From Deltaproteobacteria bacterium (lineage in GTDB: Bacteria; Desulfobacterota; Desulfomonilia; UBA1062): a stretch of DNA of 64,000 nucleotides. The position numbers and the translations under genes were made by a program. The stretch is from the NCBI GenBank assembly GCA_029547185.1, contig JAKPPU010000056.1:62001-126000 (forward strand). Reading direction: 5' to 3'. Position 1 is the first letter of the stretch; each line of letters begins with the position of its first letter. Below, piece by piece: positions 42,808 through 51,844 of the stretch. The notes beneath the pieces are model-generated. The model had not been told where the DNA came from, ran no database searches, and saw only the letters and a program-made list of their open reading frames with translations.

Positions 42808-43914
42808 TTGACCTCTAAGCAGGTTGTTGCAATAATCTTCGGAGGGGTGTCGACCGAACACGACGTCTCGGTGGTTTCTGCCAGGTCAGTAGCCCGTTCG
42901 CTGGACTTCGACCGGTTCGATCCGGTCTTCGTGGCCATCGACAAGAACGGCTCCTGGTATCTGGGGCCGGGGGCTTTCGATCTCCTCGAGAAAAAAGAAG
43001 ACCGTAACGTCGATCGGGTGATCCTCTCGACCGATCCCGTGCGCCCGGGCTTTCTCTCCCTGGAAAGCGGAAAGCTCACCGGGGTGGATGTCATTTTCCC
43101 GGTGCTCCACGGCCCCCGGGGTGAAGATGGCACCATGCAGGGCCTGTTCGAGATTGCCGGCATACCCTACGTTGGGTGCGACACCATGTCGTCAGCTGTT
43201 GCCATGGACAAGGACATGACCAAGCGGGTCCTTGCACAGCACGGCCTTCCCGTCGTGAAGGGAGTATGCCTCACGAGGTGGATGTGGCGCACGGACAGAC
43301 AGGAGGTCCTCGCCGAGATTTTCAGGGCCTTGAAGCTTCCCCTGTTCGTAAAACCTGCCACCATGGGCTCCAGTATCGGCATCACCAAGGCAAAGACCGA
43401 CGAGGAGCTCAGTCTCGGCATCGAGTCCGCCCTGAAGTACTCCGTCAAGGTCGTCGTGGAGAATGCGGTCGCGAACCCCAGGGAGATTGAGGTGGCCGTT
43501 CTGGGCAACAACGAACCCAAGGCCTCTGTTCCCGGAGAGGTCATTCCCGGCAGCGAGTACTATGACTTCGATGACAAGTACGTGAATGGCTCCTCCAAGC
43601 TCATCATTCCTGCCAGGATCAAAAAGCCTCTCCTCGACGATATCCGGTTTGCAGCGGTCGATGCCTTTGTGGCAATCGGAGGCGCCGGCATGGCCAGGGT
43701 GGATTTTCTCGTATCAGGTGACGGCTACTTCGTGAACGAGATCAACACGATCCCGGGTTTCACGAGCATCTCCATGTATCCGAAGCTCTGGGAGGCAACC
43801 GGCGTTCCCTATCAGTCGCTCGTTACGACCCTCATCGAGCTCGCATGCAAACGCCATGAAGAGCAGAAGACGCTGGTGAAGACCATCGAGCTCGGAAAAA
43901 GCCTCGGGGTTTAA
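42808..43914 (+). CDS. ddl: D-alanine--D-alanine ligase
   Basis: 368 residues. It joins two D-alanines for peptidoglycan precursors. FGGVSTEHDVSVVSA, HGPRGEDGTMQGLFEIAGIPYVGCD, the ATP-grasp VKPATMGSSIGITKA and the end FVNEINTIPGFTSISMYPKLW match the family. The start appears to be TTG 42808 (TTG ACC TCT AAG), preceded by GGGAGAGGTGG, because no ATG or GTG lies in the right place. It probably shares the apgM transcript. No other mur gene is near. Confidence 0.93.
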   Translation: MTSKQVVAIIFGGVSTEHDVSVVSARSVARSLDFDRFDPVFVAIDKNGSWYLGPGAFDLLEKKEDRNVDRVILSTDPVRPGFLSLESGKLTGVDVIFPVLHGPRGEDGTMQGLFEIAGIPYVGCDTMSSAVAMDKDMTKRVLAQHGLPVVKGVCLTRWMWRTDRQEVLAEIFRALKLPLFVKPATMGSSIGITKAKTDEELSLGIESALKYSVKVVVENAVANPREIEVAVLGNNEPKASVPGEVIPGSEYYDFDDKYVNGSSKLIIPARIKKPLLDDIRFAAVDAFVAIGGAGMARVDFLVSGDGYFVNEINTIPGFTSISMYPKLWEATGVPYQSLVTTLIELACKRHEEQKTLVKTIELGKSLGV

Positions 43915-44017
43915 TCTCAGCGGGACAAATCCCCGCAGTTTGCTGCAGAATAGGGCCCAGGGCTTGCCCTGCGGTTCATACCATCTGATTAAATCCTTCC
44001 CGGCAATAGAGACTCTT

Positions 44018-44344
44018 TCAGGGGTGAGCCTGCAGGGCTGCCGACGGGCTCACACCATCCTGCCGGCCCTCGGCCTGTGCCGTATCCGGGGACGAAGGGG
44101 TCAATGCCGCAAAGGCGAATCCGAGGGCGGCCCCGATCCCCGCACTGATGAGAATCGGCGCTGCCGACGAGCTGCTCGATGCGGCAGCGATCACAGCGCC
44201 TACCAATATGCCGAAGCTTGCCCCGAGGAGCGATGTCGTGAGCACGCTGCCCGCCTTCGTCAATTCGAAGTCCTGAGCATGCGACAGGCAGGGGAAAGTT
44301 ATCAGAGCAAGAGAAATACACAGAGATACGACCAGCTTCTTCAT
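44018..44344 (-). CDS. small exported glycine-zipper protein
   Basis: 108 residues. Signal peptide (about 1-23, LSHA-Q), then two Gly/Ala-rich hydrophobic stretches (SVLTTSLLGASFGILVGAVIAAA and AAPILISAGIGAALGFAFAAL) and a polar end. GGAGG lies 8 bases before ATG 44344; the open frame extends upstream without signal-peptide logic. It resembles the other 108-residue protein encoded 174 bp upstream, and the two may be distant paralogues. No function is recognised. Confidence 0.6.
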   Translation of the reverse strand: MKKLVVSLCISLALITFPCLSHAQDFELTKAGSVLTTSLLGASFGILVGAVIAAASSSSSAAPILISAGIGAALGFAFAALTPSSPDTAQAEGRQDGVSPSAALQAHP

Positions 44345-44518
44345 CTCTTCAACCTCCTGGCCTTTGTAGTTAGGCTTCAAGCTTAACAGATGAGGTGCTC
44401 GAGGCCGCAAATCAAGACGTGCAGACATTATCCAAGGCAAAGGCCTGTAACCGGCCCGCTCGGGCCGGATCGCTTTGCCTGCCGAGGCGGAGCCGGCTTT
44501 GATGCAGGGAAGATCGTG

Positions 44519-44845
44519 CTACTTGAGCGCGTAATTTAATTGCAGTCCGTAAACCCGTTCGTGCTTGCCGTCCGGCGTGACCCTGCTGTAGAGAACAGGG
44601 GAAATCTCATAGAATCCGAACGCAATTCCGGCAATGACGCCGATGGCTGCACCCTGGGGAATCCGCTCTAGGTGGTCGCCGGGATGATCCATGAAGGCCA
44701 GCGTCGCCGCTCCTGCCAGTGCCCCGATCCCAGCCCCCACCAGGGAGTCCCAGAGCACGACATTCAGGGTCGACTCTGCCTGGGACCGGCAGGGGAGGGC
44801 TACCACGATCAAAGCAAACGCTATGAATAGGACAACTCTCTTCAT
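44519..44845 (-). CDS. small exported glycine-zipper protein, overlapping transketolase
   Basis: 108 residues. Signal peptide (about 1-23, SQA-E), a Gly-rich hydrophobic pair (LVGAGIGALAGAATLAF and AAIGVIAGIAFGFYEISPVL) and a C-terminal strand pair (ERVYGLQLNYALK). The start ATG 44845 overlaps the transketolase stop (ATGA), so it is the tail of the glp operon. A GC-rich hairpin CCGGCCCG-(AG)-CGGGCCGG downstream, at about 44456-44473, may end the transcript. Confidence 0.6.
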   Translation of the reverse strand: MKRVVLFIAFALIVVALPCRSQAESTLNVVLWDSLVGAGIGALAGAATLAFMDHPGDHLERIPQGAAIGVIAGIAFGFYEISPVLYSRVTPDGKHERVYGLQLNYALK

Positions 44846-46719
44846 ACCTTGCCTTTTACCCTCACTCGTATGCGGTTTGCAAGCGCTTCCGGGTTGAGGC
44901 CGAAACGGGCCAGGCAGGAATCCGAAGGCCCGGAGGGCGGAAATCCGCTGATACCCATGGGGATGAGCTCGATGGATATGGAATTCGTTGCTGCAGTAAA
45001 GGCGATCTGCGATGCGAGACCGGACACCGTGAGGTGATCTTCGAGCACGAAGAGAGGTCCCCGTGATGCCGCTTCCCTGATTTCTCTCTCCTCGAGCGCA
45101 AAGGGGCACGACACCCCCACGACTTCGATGTCGATCCCCTGCGTATGAAGGATCTCCCAGGTCTTGACCGCCTGCGCGCTCATGGCTCCCAAGGCGAACA
45201 GGGTGGCTGCTCCGCCTTTTCTCAGGTGATGCGCCTTTCCATAGGCGAAGGTGCTGCCGGAGAAGAACTCGCGCCCCTCATCATCCGTGAGGACCGGGGT
45301 CTTGGACCTTCCGACGCCTATCAGGTAATTGCCGGGAGAGCTCAGAGCGAGCCGTGCCGCCAGGTCCGTCTCATTGGGGTCGAGCGGAATGATGACCGAG
45401 AACCCTTCGAGGTTTCTGAAGAGCCCGAGGTAGTCGATGCACTGGTGAGTCTTGCCGTCTTCGCCTACGTCGATTCCGAGGTGGGTGCACAGCAGCTTCA
45501 GGTGTGCCCTGTTGATGGCATTGAGGCGCTGCTGGTTGTAGGTCTCGTCGATGCCGAACATTCCGAAGTCGGCGAAAACGCTCACGAGGTCCTGTGTGGA
45601 GGCTGCGCCTGCCATGGCTGCGGTATGGTGCTCGGAGATCCCCGCCTGAAAGAAGTTCGCGGGAAACTCTTTTGCGAAGGCCTCCGTCTTCACCGAGCCC
45701 GCCAGATCGCAGTCGAAGACCGCAAAGGGGATCTCCCTGTTTGCCTTTGCCATGTCGAGAAGGGCGTTCCCGAGCGCCGACCGGTTGTCCGTGAGCACAT
45801 CCCTGCCGTACATCCGCCGGGGTCCGGGAGTAAGCTTGGGGAACGGCCAGCGGGTTTCGGGAATGTCCTCGCACACAGGGTTTTTCCTCAATGCAGCGAG
45901 CTCCTCGAGGGGCCAGTCGAGATCGATCTCGGGAAGGGCCTTCTCCATCTCGGTTTTATTGAGCGCCCTGCCGTGGAACTCGGCCCTGTTTTCCATGAAG
46001 CTCACGCCCTTTCCCATGATCGTGTGGGCAACGATCGCATAGGGAGATTTCGTATCGCTCACGGCTTTGCGTATCGCTTTGTAGAGCGCTGAAAAATCGT
46101 GGCCGTCGACGTCGAGGACGGCGAAGCCTGCAGCCTCGTACTCCTTGCGGAAGTCCTGGGGCATGACCTCGAGCCTGGAGCCGGAAATCTGGAGCTCGTT
46201 GTTGTCGATGATGACGGTGATGTTGGTGAGGCCGTACTTGCTGATGAATCTCCTCGCTTCGGCAATTTGGCCCTTCTGCTGCTCGCCATCGCCCATCACG
46301 ACGAAGCAGTCCATGGCCGTGTTCTTCACCCTGGCGGCAACGGCGTATCCGCATCCTACGGAAAGGCCCTGGCCGAGGTTTCCGGTTCCCCAGACCACCC
46401 CGGGAACGGTCGGCTCCACATGCCCCTCGAAGACGCTCCCCACACGCCTGAACCCGCTGATGACGTCCTTCGGAGAGAAGAGCCCCTTGCGTGCAAGAGC
46501 AGAGTATACCGCCGGAGAGGTGTGTCCGTGGGAGACCACGATCTTGTCGGTGTCCATATCGACGATGTGGTACAAGAGAGTGTAGATGTCGATGGAAGAC
46601 ATGGACCCGCCCGGATGCCCGGAGCCGGCGAGGTGGGTCATGGCAATGATGTCCGCCCTCGATTTTCGTGCCTTTGCAACGAGTTCCTTCCTCATCTCAG
46701 GTGTGAGTTCCCTTATCAC
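44842..46719 (-). CDS. tkt: transketolase (single-chain)
   Basis: 625 residues in one chain, with the N-terminal TPP-binding domain (HPGGSMSSIDI, GTGNLGQGLSVGCG, VVMGDGEQQKGQIAEA...IDNNELQ) fused to the central Pyr domain (AGISEHHTAAMAGAAST, SVFADFGMFGIDETYNQQRLN) and C-terminal domain. It shuttles C2 units between sugar phosphates. At 625 residues it is shorter than E. coli TktA (~660) and looks like a fusion of the split N/C transketolases of archaea and anaerobes. It overlaps glpC by 4 bp and the glycine-zipper gene by 4 bp. A related TPP-dependent sugar enzyme is a possible alternative. Confidence 0.88.
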   Translation of the reverse strand: MIRELTPEMRKELVAKARKSRADIIAMTHLAGSGHPGGSMSSIDIYTLLYHIVDMDTDKIVVSHGHTSPAVYSALARKGLFSPKDVISGFRRVGSVFEGHVEPTVPGVVWGTGNLGQGLSVGCGYAVAARVKNTAMDCFVVMGDGEQQKGQIAEARRFISKYGLTNITVIIDNNELQISGSRLEVMPQDFRKEYEAAGFAVLDVDGHDFSALYKAIRKAVSDTKSPYAIVAHTIMGKGVSFMENRAEFHGRALNKTEMEKALPEIDLDWPLEELAALRKNPVCEDIPETRWPFPKLTPGPRRMYGRDVLTDNRSALGNALLDMAKANREIPFAVFDCDLAGSVKTEAFAKEFPANFFQAGISEHHTAAMAGAASTQDLVSVFADFGMFGIDETYNQQRLNAINRAHLKLLCTHLGIDVGEDGKTHQCIDYLGLFRNLEGFSVIIPLDPNETDLAARLALSSPGNYLIGVGRSKTPVLTDDEGREFFSGSTFAYGKAHHLRKGGAATLFALGAMSAQAVKTWEILHTQGIDIEVVGVSCPFALEEREIREAASRGPLFVLEDHLTVSGLASQIAFTAATNSISIELIPMGISGFPPSGPSDSCLARFGLNPEALANRIRVRVKGKV

Positions 46720-47936
46720 GGCATTCTCCTTTTCCTGACAGCTTTCTTTTTGGATCTGTTTGCGAGAGACTCGATGACGATTTCCGACGGATCGAAGGCG
46801 GGAAGGCCGGTGAAGTGCCCGAGCTGCATCTTGCAGGCCCCGCAGTCGCTGGCGAAGGCATCCACGGGCAGTGACGTGATGGCCGCGGCCGCGATAACGC
46901 CCAGATTCACCGAGGTCTGCTGATTCTTTTTCTTGAAGCCGTAGCTTCCTGCCAGCCCGCAGCAGTCATCCTCGAGAATTTCGAAGGTGAGCCCCGGGAT
47001 CTTCTCGAAAAGCCGTGCAGCGGGATACCCTATCCCGAGGGCCCTCAAGTGGCAGGGGATATGGTATGCAATGCGCCTGTTCACCTCCCCGAAATCCATG
47101 GAGATCGAACCGTCTTCGATGGCCTCGAGGATGAATTCATGGAGGTTGTAGGTGTTCTCGGCGATCTTCCTGCCCTCGGGGATCTCAAAGACCTCCGGAT
47201 AGTCGTGCACGAGGGTGAGGCCGCAGGAGGTGCACGCATAGAGGACGGAGTATCCCTTATCGATGTATTCGACCAGCCTTTGAGCATTTTTCTGAGCGTA
47301 CCGCCGTGCCATGTCGATATCCCCGTTGCCCAGTGCGGGCAGCCCGCAGCAGGTCTGAGGGGGCATGGCCACCCTGCATCCGAGATACGCCAGAAGGTCG
47401 CGTATTCCCCGTCCGATATCCGGGCGGTTGTAGTTGAGGTAGCAGCCGTGGAAGAAGACCACCTTCCTCGGTGATTTGAACCTGCCCTTTTTCCTCCTTC
47501 CCCGTGCCAGGGAGAGGAACCGGTATTCGGGCATCGGCAGGTGCGTCGAGAGGCCGAGGAGCCTCATCGTTCCCTGGACGAAAGAAGCCGAGGTCAGGAA
47601 ATTGGTGATCGGGGCGGCTATTGAACCGAGCCTGCCCAGCTCGTGGGTATTGGCAAAGAGGTGGGCGGCAAAGGGGCTGAAGTGCTCGGAGCTGTACTTG
47701 ACCTGGGCCTTCAATATGATCTCGGAAACGTTCACCCCGTACGGGCACGCAACCTCGCACCGCTTGCACTGGCAGCACAGCTTCACCCACTCGTCCACCG
47801 ACTTCTCGCCGTCCAGACGGAACCTCTGGGCATCCGGGCCTGACTGTTTCGGGCCCGGGAAGGCGGGGTTGACCTTGAACACGGGACAGTTCTCCACGCA
47901 CAGGGTGCAGCGCACGCAGTGCTCGAACGACATCAT
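46716..47936 (-). CDS. glpC: anaerobic glycerol-3-phosphate dehydrogenase subunit C
   Basis: 406 residues. It is the membrane-anchor/iron-sulfur subunit that passes electrons from GlpAB to the quinone pool. Two [4Fe-4S] motifs lie near the N-terminus (CVRCTLCVENCP; CCQCKRCEVACP) and two CCG domains follow (TCCGLPALG, DCCGLAGSYGF). The start is ATG 47936, overlapping the glpB stop (ATGATG); the open frame is longer upstream. It overlaps tkt by 4 bp. Confidence 0.92.
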   Translation of the reverse strand: MMSFEHCVRCTLCVENCPVFKVNPAFPGPKQSGPDAQRFRLDGEKSVDEWVKLCCQCKRCEVACPYGVNVSEIILKAQVKYSSEHFSPFAAHLFANTHELGRLGSIAAPITNFLTSASFVQGTMRLLGLSTHLPMPEYRFLSLARGRRKKGRFKSPRKVVFFHGCYLNYNRPDIGRGIRDLLAYLGCRVAMPPQTCCGLPALGNGDIDMARRYAQKNAQRLVEYIDKGYSVLYACTSCGLTLVHDYPEVFEIPEGRKIAENTYNLHEFILEAIEDGSISMDFGEVNRRIAYHIPCHLRALGIGYPAARLFEKIPGLTFEILEDDCCGLAGSYGFKKKNQQTSVNLGVIAAAAITSLPVDAFASDCGACKMQLGHFTGLPAFDPSEIVIESLANRSKKKAVRKRRMP

Positions 47937-49129
47937 GACAGCATCCCTTCGCACATTTTCGCTGCCGCCATTCCGGTCGAAATCGCCAGACCGTGGCCGC
48001 ACTGATATTTCAGGATTTCGCTGTGGGCGAGGATGCTGCCGCACGCAAAGAGATTGTCCATCTTCGTGAGCTTGGGCCTGAAGGTGCCGTCGACCTCGAT
48101 GCCGGCCTTTTCGATGGCGTGGCCTGCGGCAAAGAAGTCGGTATTGAACCAGTCTTTCCTCTCCCCCGGCACGAATACGGGGAGGCCGAACACGGTCTCC
48201 CTGATCCAGTCCCGTGATGCGAAGAGCCCGCCGCTGACGAACGAACCGGTGGAGAGGATGAAGACCTTTCCCTCGACCCTCGACGGCCTGCCTGTCGTGG
48301 AGAGCGTGACGGCCTCGATACGGCCTGCCTGACTCTCGAAGCTCGAGACCTCCCTGCCCCAGTAGAGATGCCCTCCCTTTGCCTGGAGCAAGCGCTTCAA
48401 TGCCCGGAAGAGCCTCAGGCCCGGGATCGAGGGAGGCAGTGTGGGGATCTCGAAGACCTGCCTTCCGGTGGCGGACGATATCTTCTCCATGACCGACACG
48501 GGATCCCTGATCCCGAGAACTGCAGGGAGCGCAACCCTGTCGTGGGGGATTTCGAGATCGTGGAGCCAGGAGATGAATGCGTCGAGAAAAGCATCGTCTT
48601 CGAAGCGGGCGGCGATGCCCAGGGTGGTCGCTACCTTGGCATCGAAGACGGAAAAGGCCGAATTCTTTATCCTGCTGGTTATGTAGCTCGGATAGAAGTC
48701 CTTGATCCCCTTGAAGGATACGACGTGGAGGTGCCCGTCTTCGGCCAGGTCGGCATCGGCCATGGTGCAGGGAACGAGGCCCGTGCTCTTTGTCGTACCG
48801 ATCGGGGTGATGATCTGCCTGTTCTTCCCCGGCTCGCCCACATAAGGCAGTCCGGCATGGCCCATGATCTCCATGAAAAAGGAGAGGGCTTCGATGAGGG
48901 CTTCTCTGCCTACGAGGGAGTATGGGTGGTCCTCCGGGAGGTGTGCCAACAGATCGAAGGGGGAATCCGACCCGTTCAGGACGTCGATGCCGCCGGTGGA
49001 GAGGCAGCAGACCGGATCGCCCTTCGAGATGAGCGCGGTCTTGTATCCGCGGGACGAGAGGTAGAGGGAGGCCGTCAGCCCCGATGCCCCCCCTCCGATG
49101 ATCACGGCATCGTATTCGTATACGCTCAT
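47933..49129 (-). CDS. glpB: anaerobic glycerol-3-phosphate dehydrogenase subunit B
   Basis: 398 residues. FAD-binding subunit of the GlpABC complex; the N-terminus YDAVIIGGGASGLTASLYLSSRGYKTALISKG is the dinucleotide motif, and the C-terminus (LFACGSILAHSEILKYQCGHGLAISTGMAA) is characteristic of GlpB. The start is ATG 49129, overlapping the glpA stop (ATGA), not the earlier in-frame position at 49204, which is inside glpA. Confidence 0.92.
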   Translation of the reverse strand: MSVYEYDAVIIGGGASGLTASLYLSSRGYKTALISKGDPVCCLSTGGIDVLNGSDSPFDLLAHLPEDHPYSLVGREALIEALSFFMEIMGHAGLPYVGEPGKNRQIITPIGTTKSTGLVPCTMADADLAEDGHLHVVSFKGIKDFYPSYITSRIKNSAFSVFDAKVATTLGIAARFEDDAFLDAFISWLHDLEIPHDRVALPAVLGIRDPVSVMEKISSATGRQVFEIPTLPPSIPGLRLFRALKRLLQAKGGHLYWGREVSSFESQAGRIEAVTLSTTGRPSRVEGKVFILSTGSFVSGGLFASRDWIRETVFGLPVFVPGERKDWFNTDFFAAGHAIEKAGIEVDGTFRPKLTKMDNLFACGSILAHSEILKYQCGHGLAISTGMAAAKMCEGMLS

Positions 49130-50628
49130 CGTTTGAGCCCCATGTTCAGAATGCCCAGGTAGATGCTCTCGACGAGCTGCTCTTCCCTGAGCTGATCGCC
49201 CCACAGGGCAGGCCTGATGCCTCTGAACCTTCTCTGGAGGAACTGTCGGAGGGTCTGGATGGAATCATCGGGGCTCATCCTCCCCGTCTCCTGCATGATG
49301 CCCAGGGCCCGGTAGGTGCAGAAACCTCCCTGGCACGGCCCCATGCCGAGGCGGGTCCGGTGCTGGATATCGCCGATGTACTGCGTACCCAGGCTGTTGA
49401 CGACCCTCTCGACGTGGTCGCGGTCCACGAGCTCGCACTCGCAGACGATGTTGTCGATATTTTTGAGCCTCTTCGAGAGAGGATAGCCGCTCAGCTCTTC
49501 CTGCCCCTCGAGGGGAATCTCGGCGGTCCTGCAGTGGGCCTTTATCCCGAGCTCACCCAAAACGGCATCGACCGTCTTTTCCGCCATGAGCCGGTATGTG
49601 CTCAGTTTGCCTCCCATGATGCTGTACATGCCGTTCTTGTGATCGATGATCCGGTAGCCCCGGGAGATGCTTCGGCTGTCCGAGGACTCGGCTTTGAGCA
49701 GCGGCCTCACCCCGGTATAGGCTCGTATGATGCGGGTGGCCCCGAATCTCGGGATCATCTGCTCGGCCTGGGCGGCCACGATATCGACCTCTCGCGGGTC
49801 GACCTCGACGGCATCCGGATCATCCACGGTTATGGAGGTCGTTCCGGCAAGGCAAACAGCCTCGTTGGGCACGATGATGTCGCCGTCGGAAGGGGGCCTG
49901 AGCCGGTTGATCACCATGTTCGTCAATCTGTGGTTCGAGATGATGAGGCTCCCTTTCGACAGCGTCATGGGGACCTCGCTCCCGCCCATGCGGGCGACGG
50001 CATCTCCCCACGCTCCGGAGGCGTTGATGATGATCTTTGCCCTGATCTCCTTGATATGGGAGGAGGAGCAGTCTTCGACCCTGATGCCGACGCACCGGCC
50101 CTTCTCCCGGATGACATCGACGACCTTGTGGTGGATGAGGATTCCCCCGCCCTTGTGGCGCGAGGTGAAGGCATTGAGCATGCACAGCCGGAACGGATCT
50201 ATCGAGCAGTCAGGAACCGTGACCGCCTCCTCAATGGCAGGGTTCAGGTCAGGCACCAGGTCGAGCGCCCGGGAGGCGGAGAGGACTTCCGTGGAAATCC
50301 CGACCTCCTCGCAGCTCTTGAGGAAGGTATCGCGGTACTTCTTCGAGTCTCCGGGCAGGCGGACAAAGAGGCCCCCCGTTACCTCGACGCATTTGCGGGC
50401 GATCTTACGCAGGATGGCGTTTTCGCTTATGCACTCGCGGGCCGCCTCGGGGTCGTTCACCGCATATCTGGCTCCGCTGTGGAGCAGGCCGTGGCAGGCG
50501 CCTGTGGCGCCGTTGGCGAAGTCGCCCTTCTCGATGAGGTAGTGGTGAACTCCCCGCAGGGCCAGATCGCGTGCGATGCCGCACCCGGTTGCGCCGCCCC
50601 CGATGATGACTACGTCGGTCCTGATCAT
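49126..50628 (-). CDS. glpA: anaerobic glycerol-3-phosphate dehydrogenase subunit A
   Basis: 500 residues. Catalytic FAD subunit that oxidises sn-glycerol 3-phosphate to dihydroxyacetone phosphate. VVIIGGGATGCGIARDLALRGV, GATGACHGLLHSGARYA and the YRIIDH/MGGKLSTYRLMAEK segment match GlpA. The C-terminal ~90 residues carry a BFD-like [2Fe-2S] region (NIVCECE, then GPCQGGFC). It is the first gene of glpA-glpB-glpC-tkt-glycine-zipper. TAAGGAAAGG precedes ATG 50628. A palindrome 53 bp upstream overlaps the likely -35. Confidence 0.94.
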   Translation of the reverse strand: MIRTDVVIIGGGATGCGIARDLALRGVHHYLIEKGDFANGATGACHGLLHSGARYAVNDPEAARECISENAILRKIARKCVEVTGGLFVRLPGDSKKYRDTFLKSCEEVGISTEVLSASRALDLVPDLNPAIEEAVTVPDCSIDPFRLCMLNAFTSRHKGGGILIHHKVVDVIREKGRCVGIRVEDCSSSHIKEIRAKIIINASGAWGDAVARMGGSEVPMTLSKGSLIISNHRLTNMVINRLRPPSDGDIIVPNEAVCLAGTTSITVDDPDAVEVDPREVDIVAAQAEQMIPRFGATRIIRAYTGVRPLLKAESSDSRSISRGYRIIDHKNGMYSIMGGKLSTYRLMAEKTVDAVLGELGIKAHCRTAEIPLEGQEELSGYPLSKRLKNIDNIVCECELVDRDHVERVVNSLGTQYIGDIQHRTRLGMGPCQGGFCTYRALGIMQETGRMSPDDSIQTLRQFLQRRFRGIRPALWGDQLREEQLVESIYLGILNMGLKR

Positions 50629-50668
50629 TGCCTTTCCTTACATGTTCCCGAATGAAAACGTGACAACC

Positions 50669-50695
50669 ATATACAAGCTCTGACCCGTGGTCAAG
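50669..50695 (-). promoter_or_regulatory. promoter and candidate operator of the glp-tkt operon
   Basis: On the minus strand, TTGACC is followed after 17 bp by TATGGT (or after 15 bp by TATATG). The perfect palindrome TGACC-CGT-GGTCA (50681-50693) contains the -35, so a bound protein would block RNA polymerase. The regulator is not in the window. Confidence 0.5.
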
Positions 50696-50780
50696 TGATT
50701 GTCTCTGCAAGGATTGCCGTGCATGTCCTCATCAGCAGGAAGGATTTCGGTAGATAGCGGTCAGTGGGCTTTGCAGGGAA

Positions 50781-51629
50781 TCATCCAATGCACAATTCAT
50801 CGATGAGGCGAGAAACCTCCTCGTTCCAGCCAGCGGGCCCGGGCTTCGACGATATGATCACCTGCTGGCTCGGCTCGGGTTCGTAATCGAGGAAGGACCC
50901 GTCCGGCCTCCGGATGACGACCGCCACATCTGCCATCCGGAGCATGGCCGCGTCGTTCGGGCCGTCGCCCAGGGCGACCGTCCTCCAACGGATATCCGGG
51001 AAGGCGGCCCGGTAAAGCTCTCTAACCATTGAGGCAGCCCTGCCCTTGTCCGTTGACCCGATGGCATAGGAGAGCCTGCCTCCCTCGATGCAGGAGAGGC
51101 CCCTTTCCGTGAGCTGTGCAACGAGGCAGTCGAGCTCCTTCTCGTCGCCCTCGAAAATAAAGGGTTCGGAATACTCCCTCTCCTTTGCCCGGAGGGAAGA
51201 TTCGAGATCGAGCCCGGTGATACGGCTTACCTCCTCTGTGGACATGTCGGAAAAACTTTTAAGCCTGGCGCGGCACTGGATTCTGGCCTGGCGAAGGCCT
51301 CCGAGGACATCTTCATAGGGACGGCCGAGCATGATGACCCGATGCCTGCCGGACCTTTCTGTTTCGATTCCGTGGGGCAGGGGAAAGCACTCATCCAGGA
51401 AGATCGCACTCCCGTTCTCTACGATGAATGCTCCGGACAGGGATGTCAAGGAGGGCATGGTCTCGATCTCCGCCCTGGTTTTGCTCGAGTTGATGACGAG
51501 GGGGATTCCGCATTCCTTCATCCTCTTCAGTGAGAGCAGTGCTGCATTGCAGGAATAGGTAGAGAAGTCGAGGAGCGTGCCGTCGAGATCGGTAAAGACA
51601 AGGAGTTCAGAGCCGATGTTTCCGTTCAT
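50781..51629 (-). CDS. mannosyl-3-phosphoglycerate phosphatase-type HAD hydrolase
   Basis: 282 residues, HAD-IIB fold. The nucleophile motif is LLVFTDLDGTLLDF (Asp14, Asp16); the SSKTRAEIE segment (about 48-56), typical of MPGP proteins, is followed by the cap domain and the late ALGDGPNDAAML acidic motif. Family members dephosphorylate mannosyl- or glucosyl-3-phosphoglycerate to the osmolytes mannosylglycerate or glucosylglycerate. No synthase is adjacent, so the substrate is not confirmed. It lies 152 bp upstream of glpA on the same strand. Confidence 0.85.
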   Translation of the reverse strand: MNGNIGSELLVFTDLDGTLLDFSTYSCNAALLSLKRMKECGIPLVINSSKTRAEIETMPSLTSLSGAFIVENGSAIFLDECFPLPHGIETERSGRHRVIMLGRPYEDVLGGLRQARIQCRARLKSFSDMSTEEVSRITGLDLESSLRAKEREYSEPFIFEGDEKELDCLVAQLTERGLSCIEGGRLSYAIGSTDKGRAASMVRELYRAAFPDIRWRTVALGDGPNDAAMLRMADVAVVIRRPDGSFLDYEPEPSQQVIISSKPGPAGWNEEVSRLIDELCIG

Positions 51630-51805
51630 AAGATTATCATCTGCTCAGCCACTCTGTTTGGCAATGAGCTTTAATATGCTTGCATTACCACGTATCAGTA
51701 AGATGAACAAAGAAGGCGACCATGGTTATGATGGATAATGCATTCTTTCTTTTTTGTATGCGAATCCGGTCGAGATAAGGTGTTCGCTGGGAGATATAAA
51801 GGTGA

Positions 51806-51834
51806 AAGAGGGGCAGGAGGAACCTGCCCCTCTT
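51806..51834 (-). terminator. rho-independent terminator after the DUF6160-like gene
   Basis: AAGAGGGGCAGG/CCTGCCCCTCTT is a perfect 12-bp stem with a 5-base loop (51818-51822), located just after the stop at 51845 on the minus strand and followed by TTTCACCTTT. Confidence 0.85.
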
Positions 51835-51844
51835 AAGATTCGAA

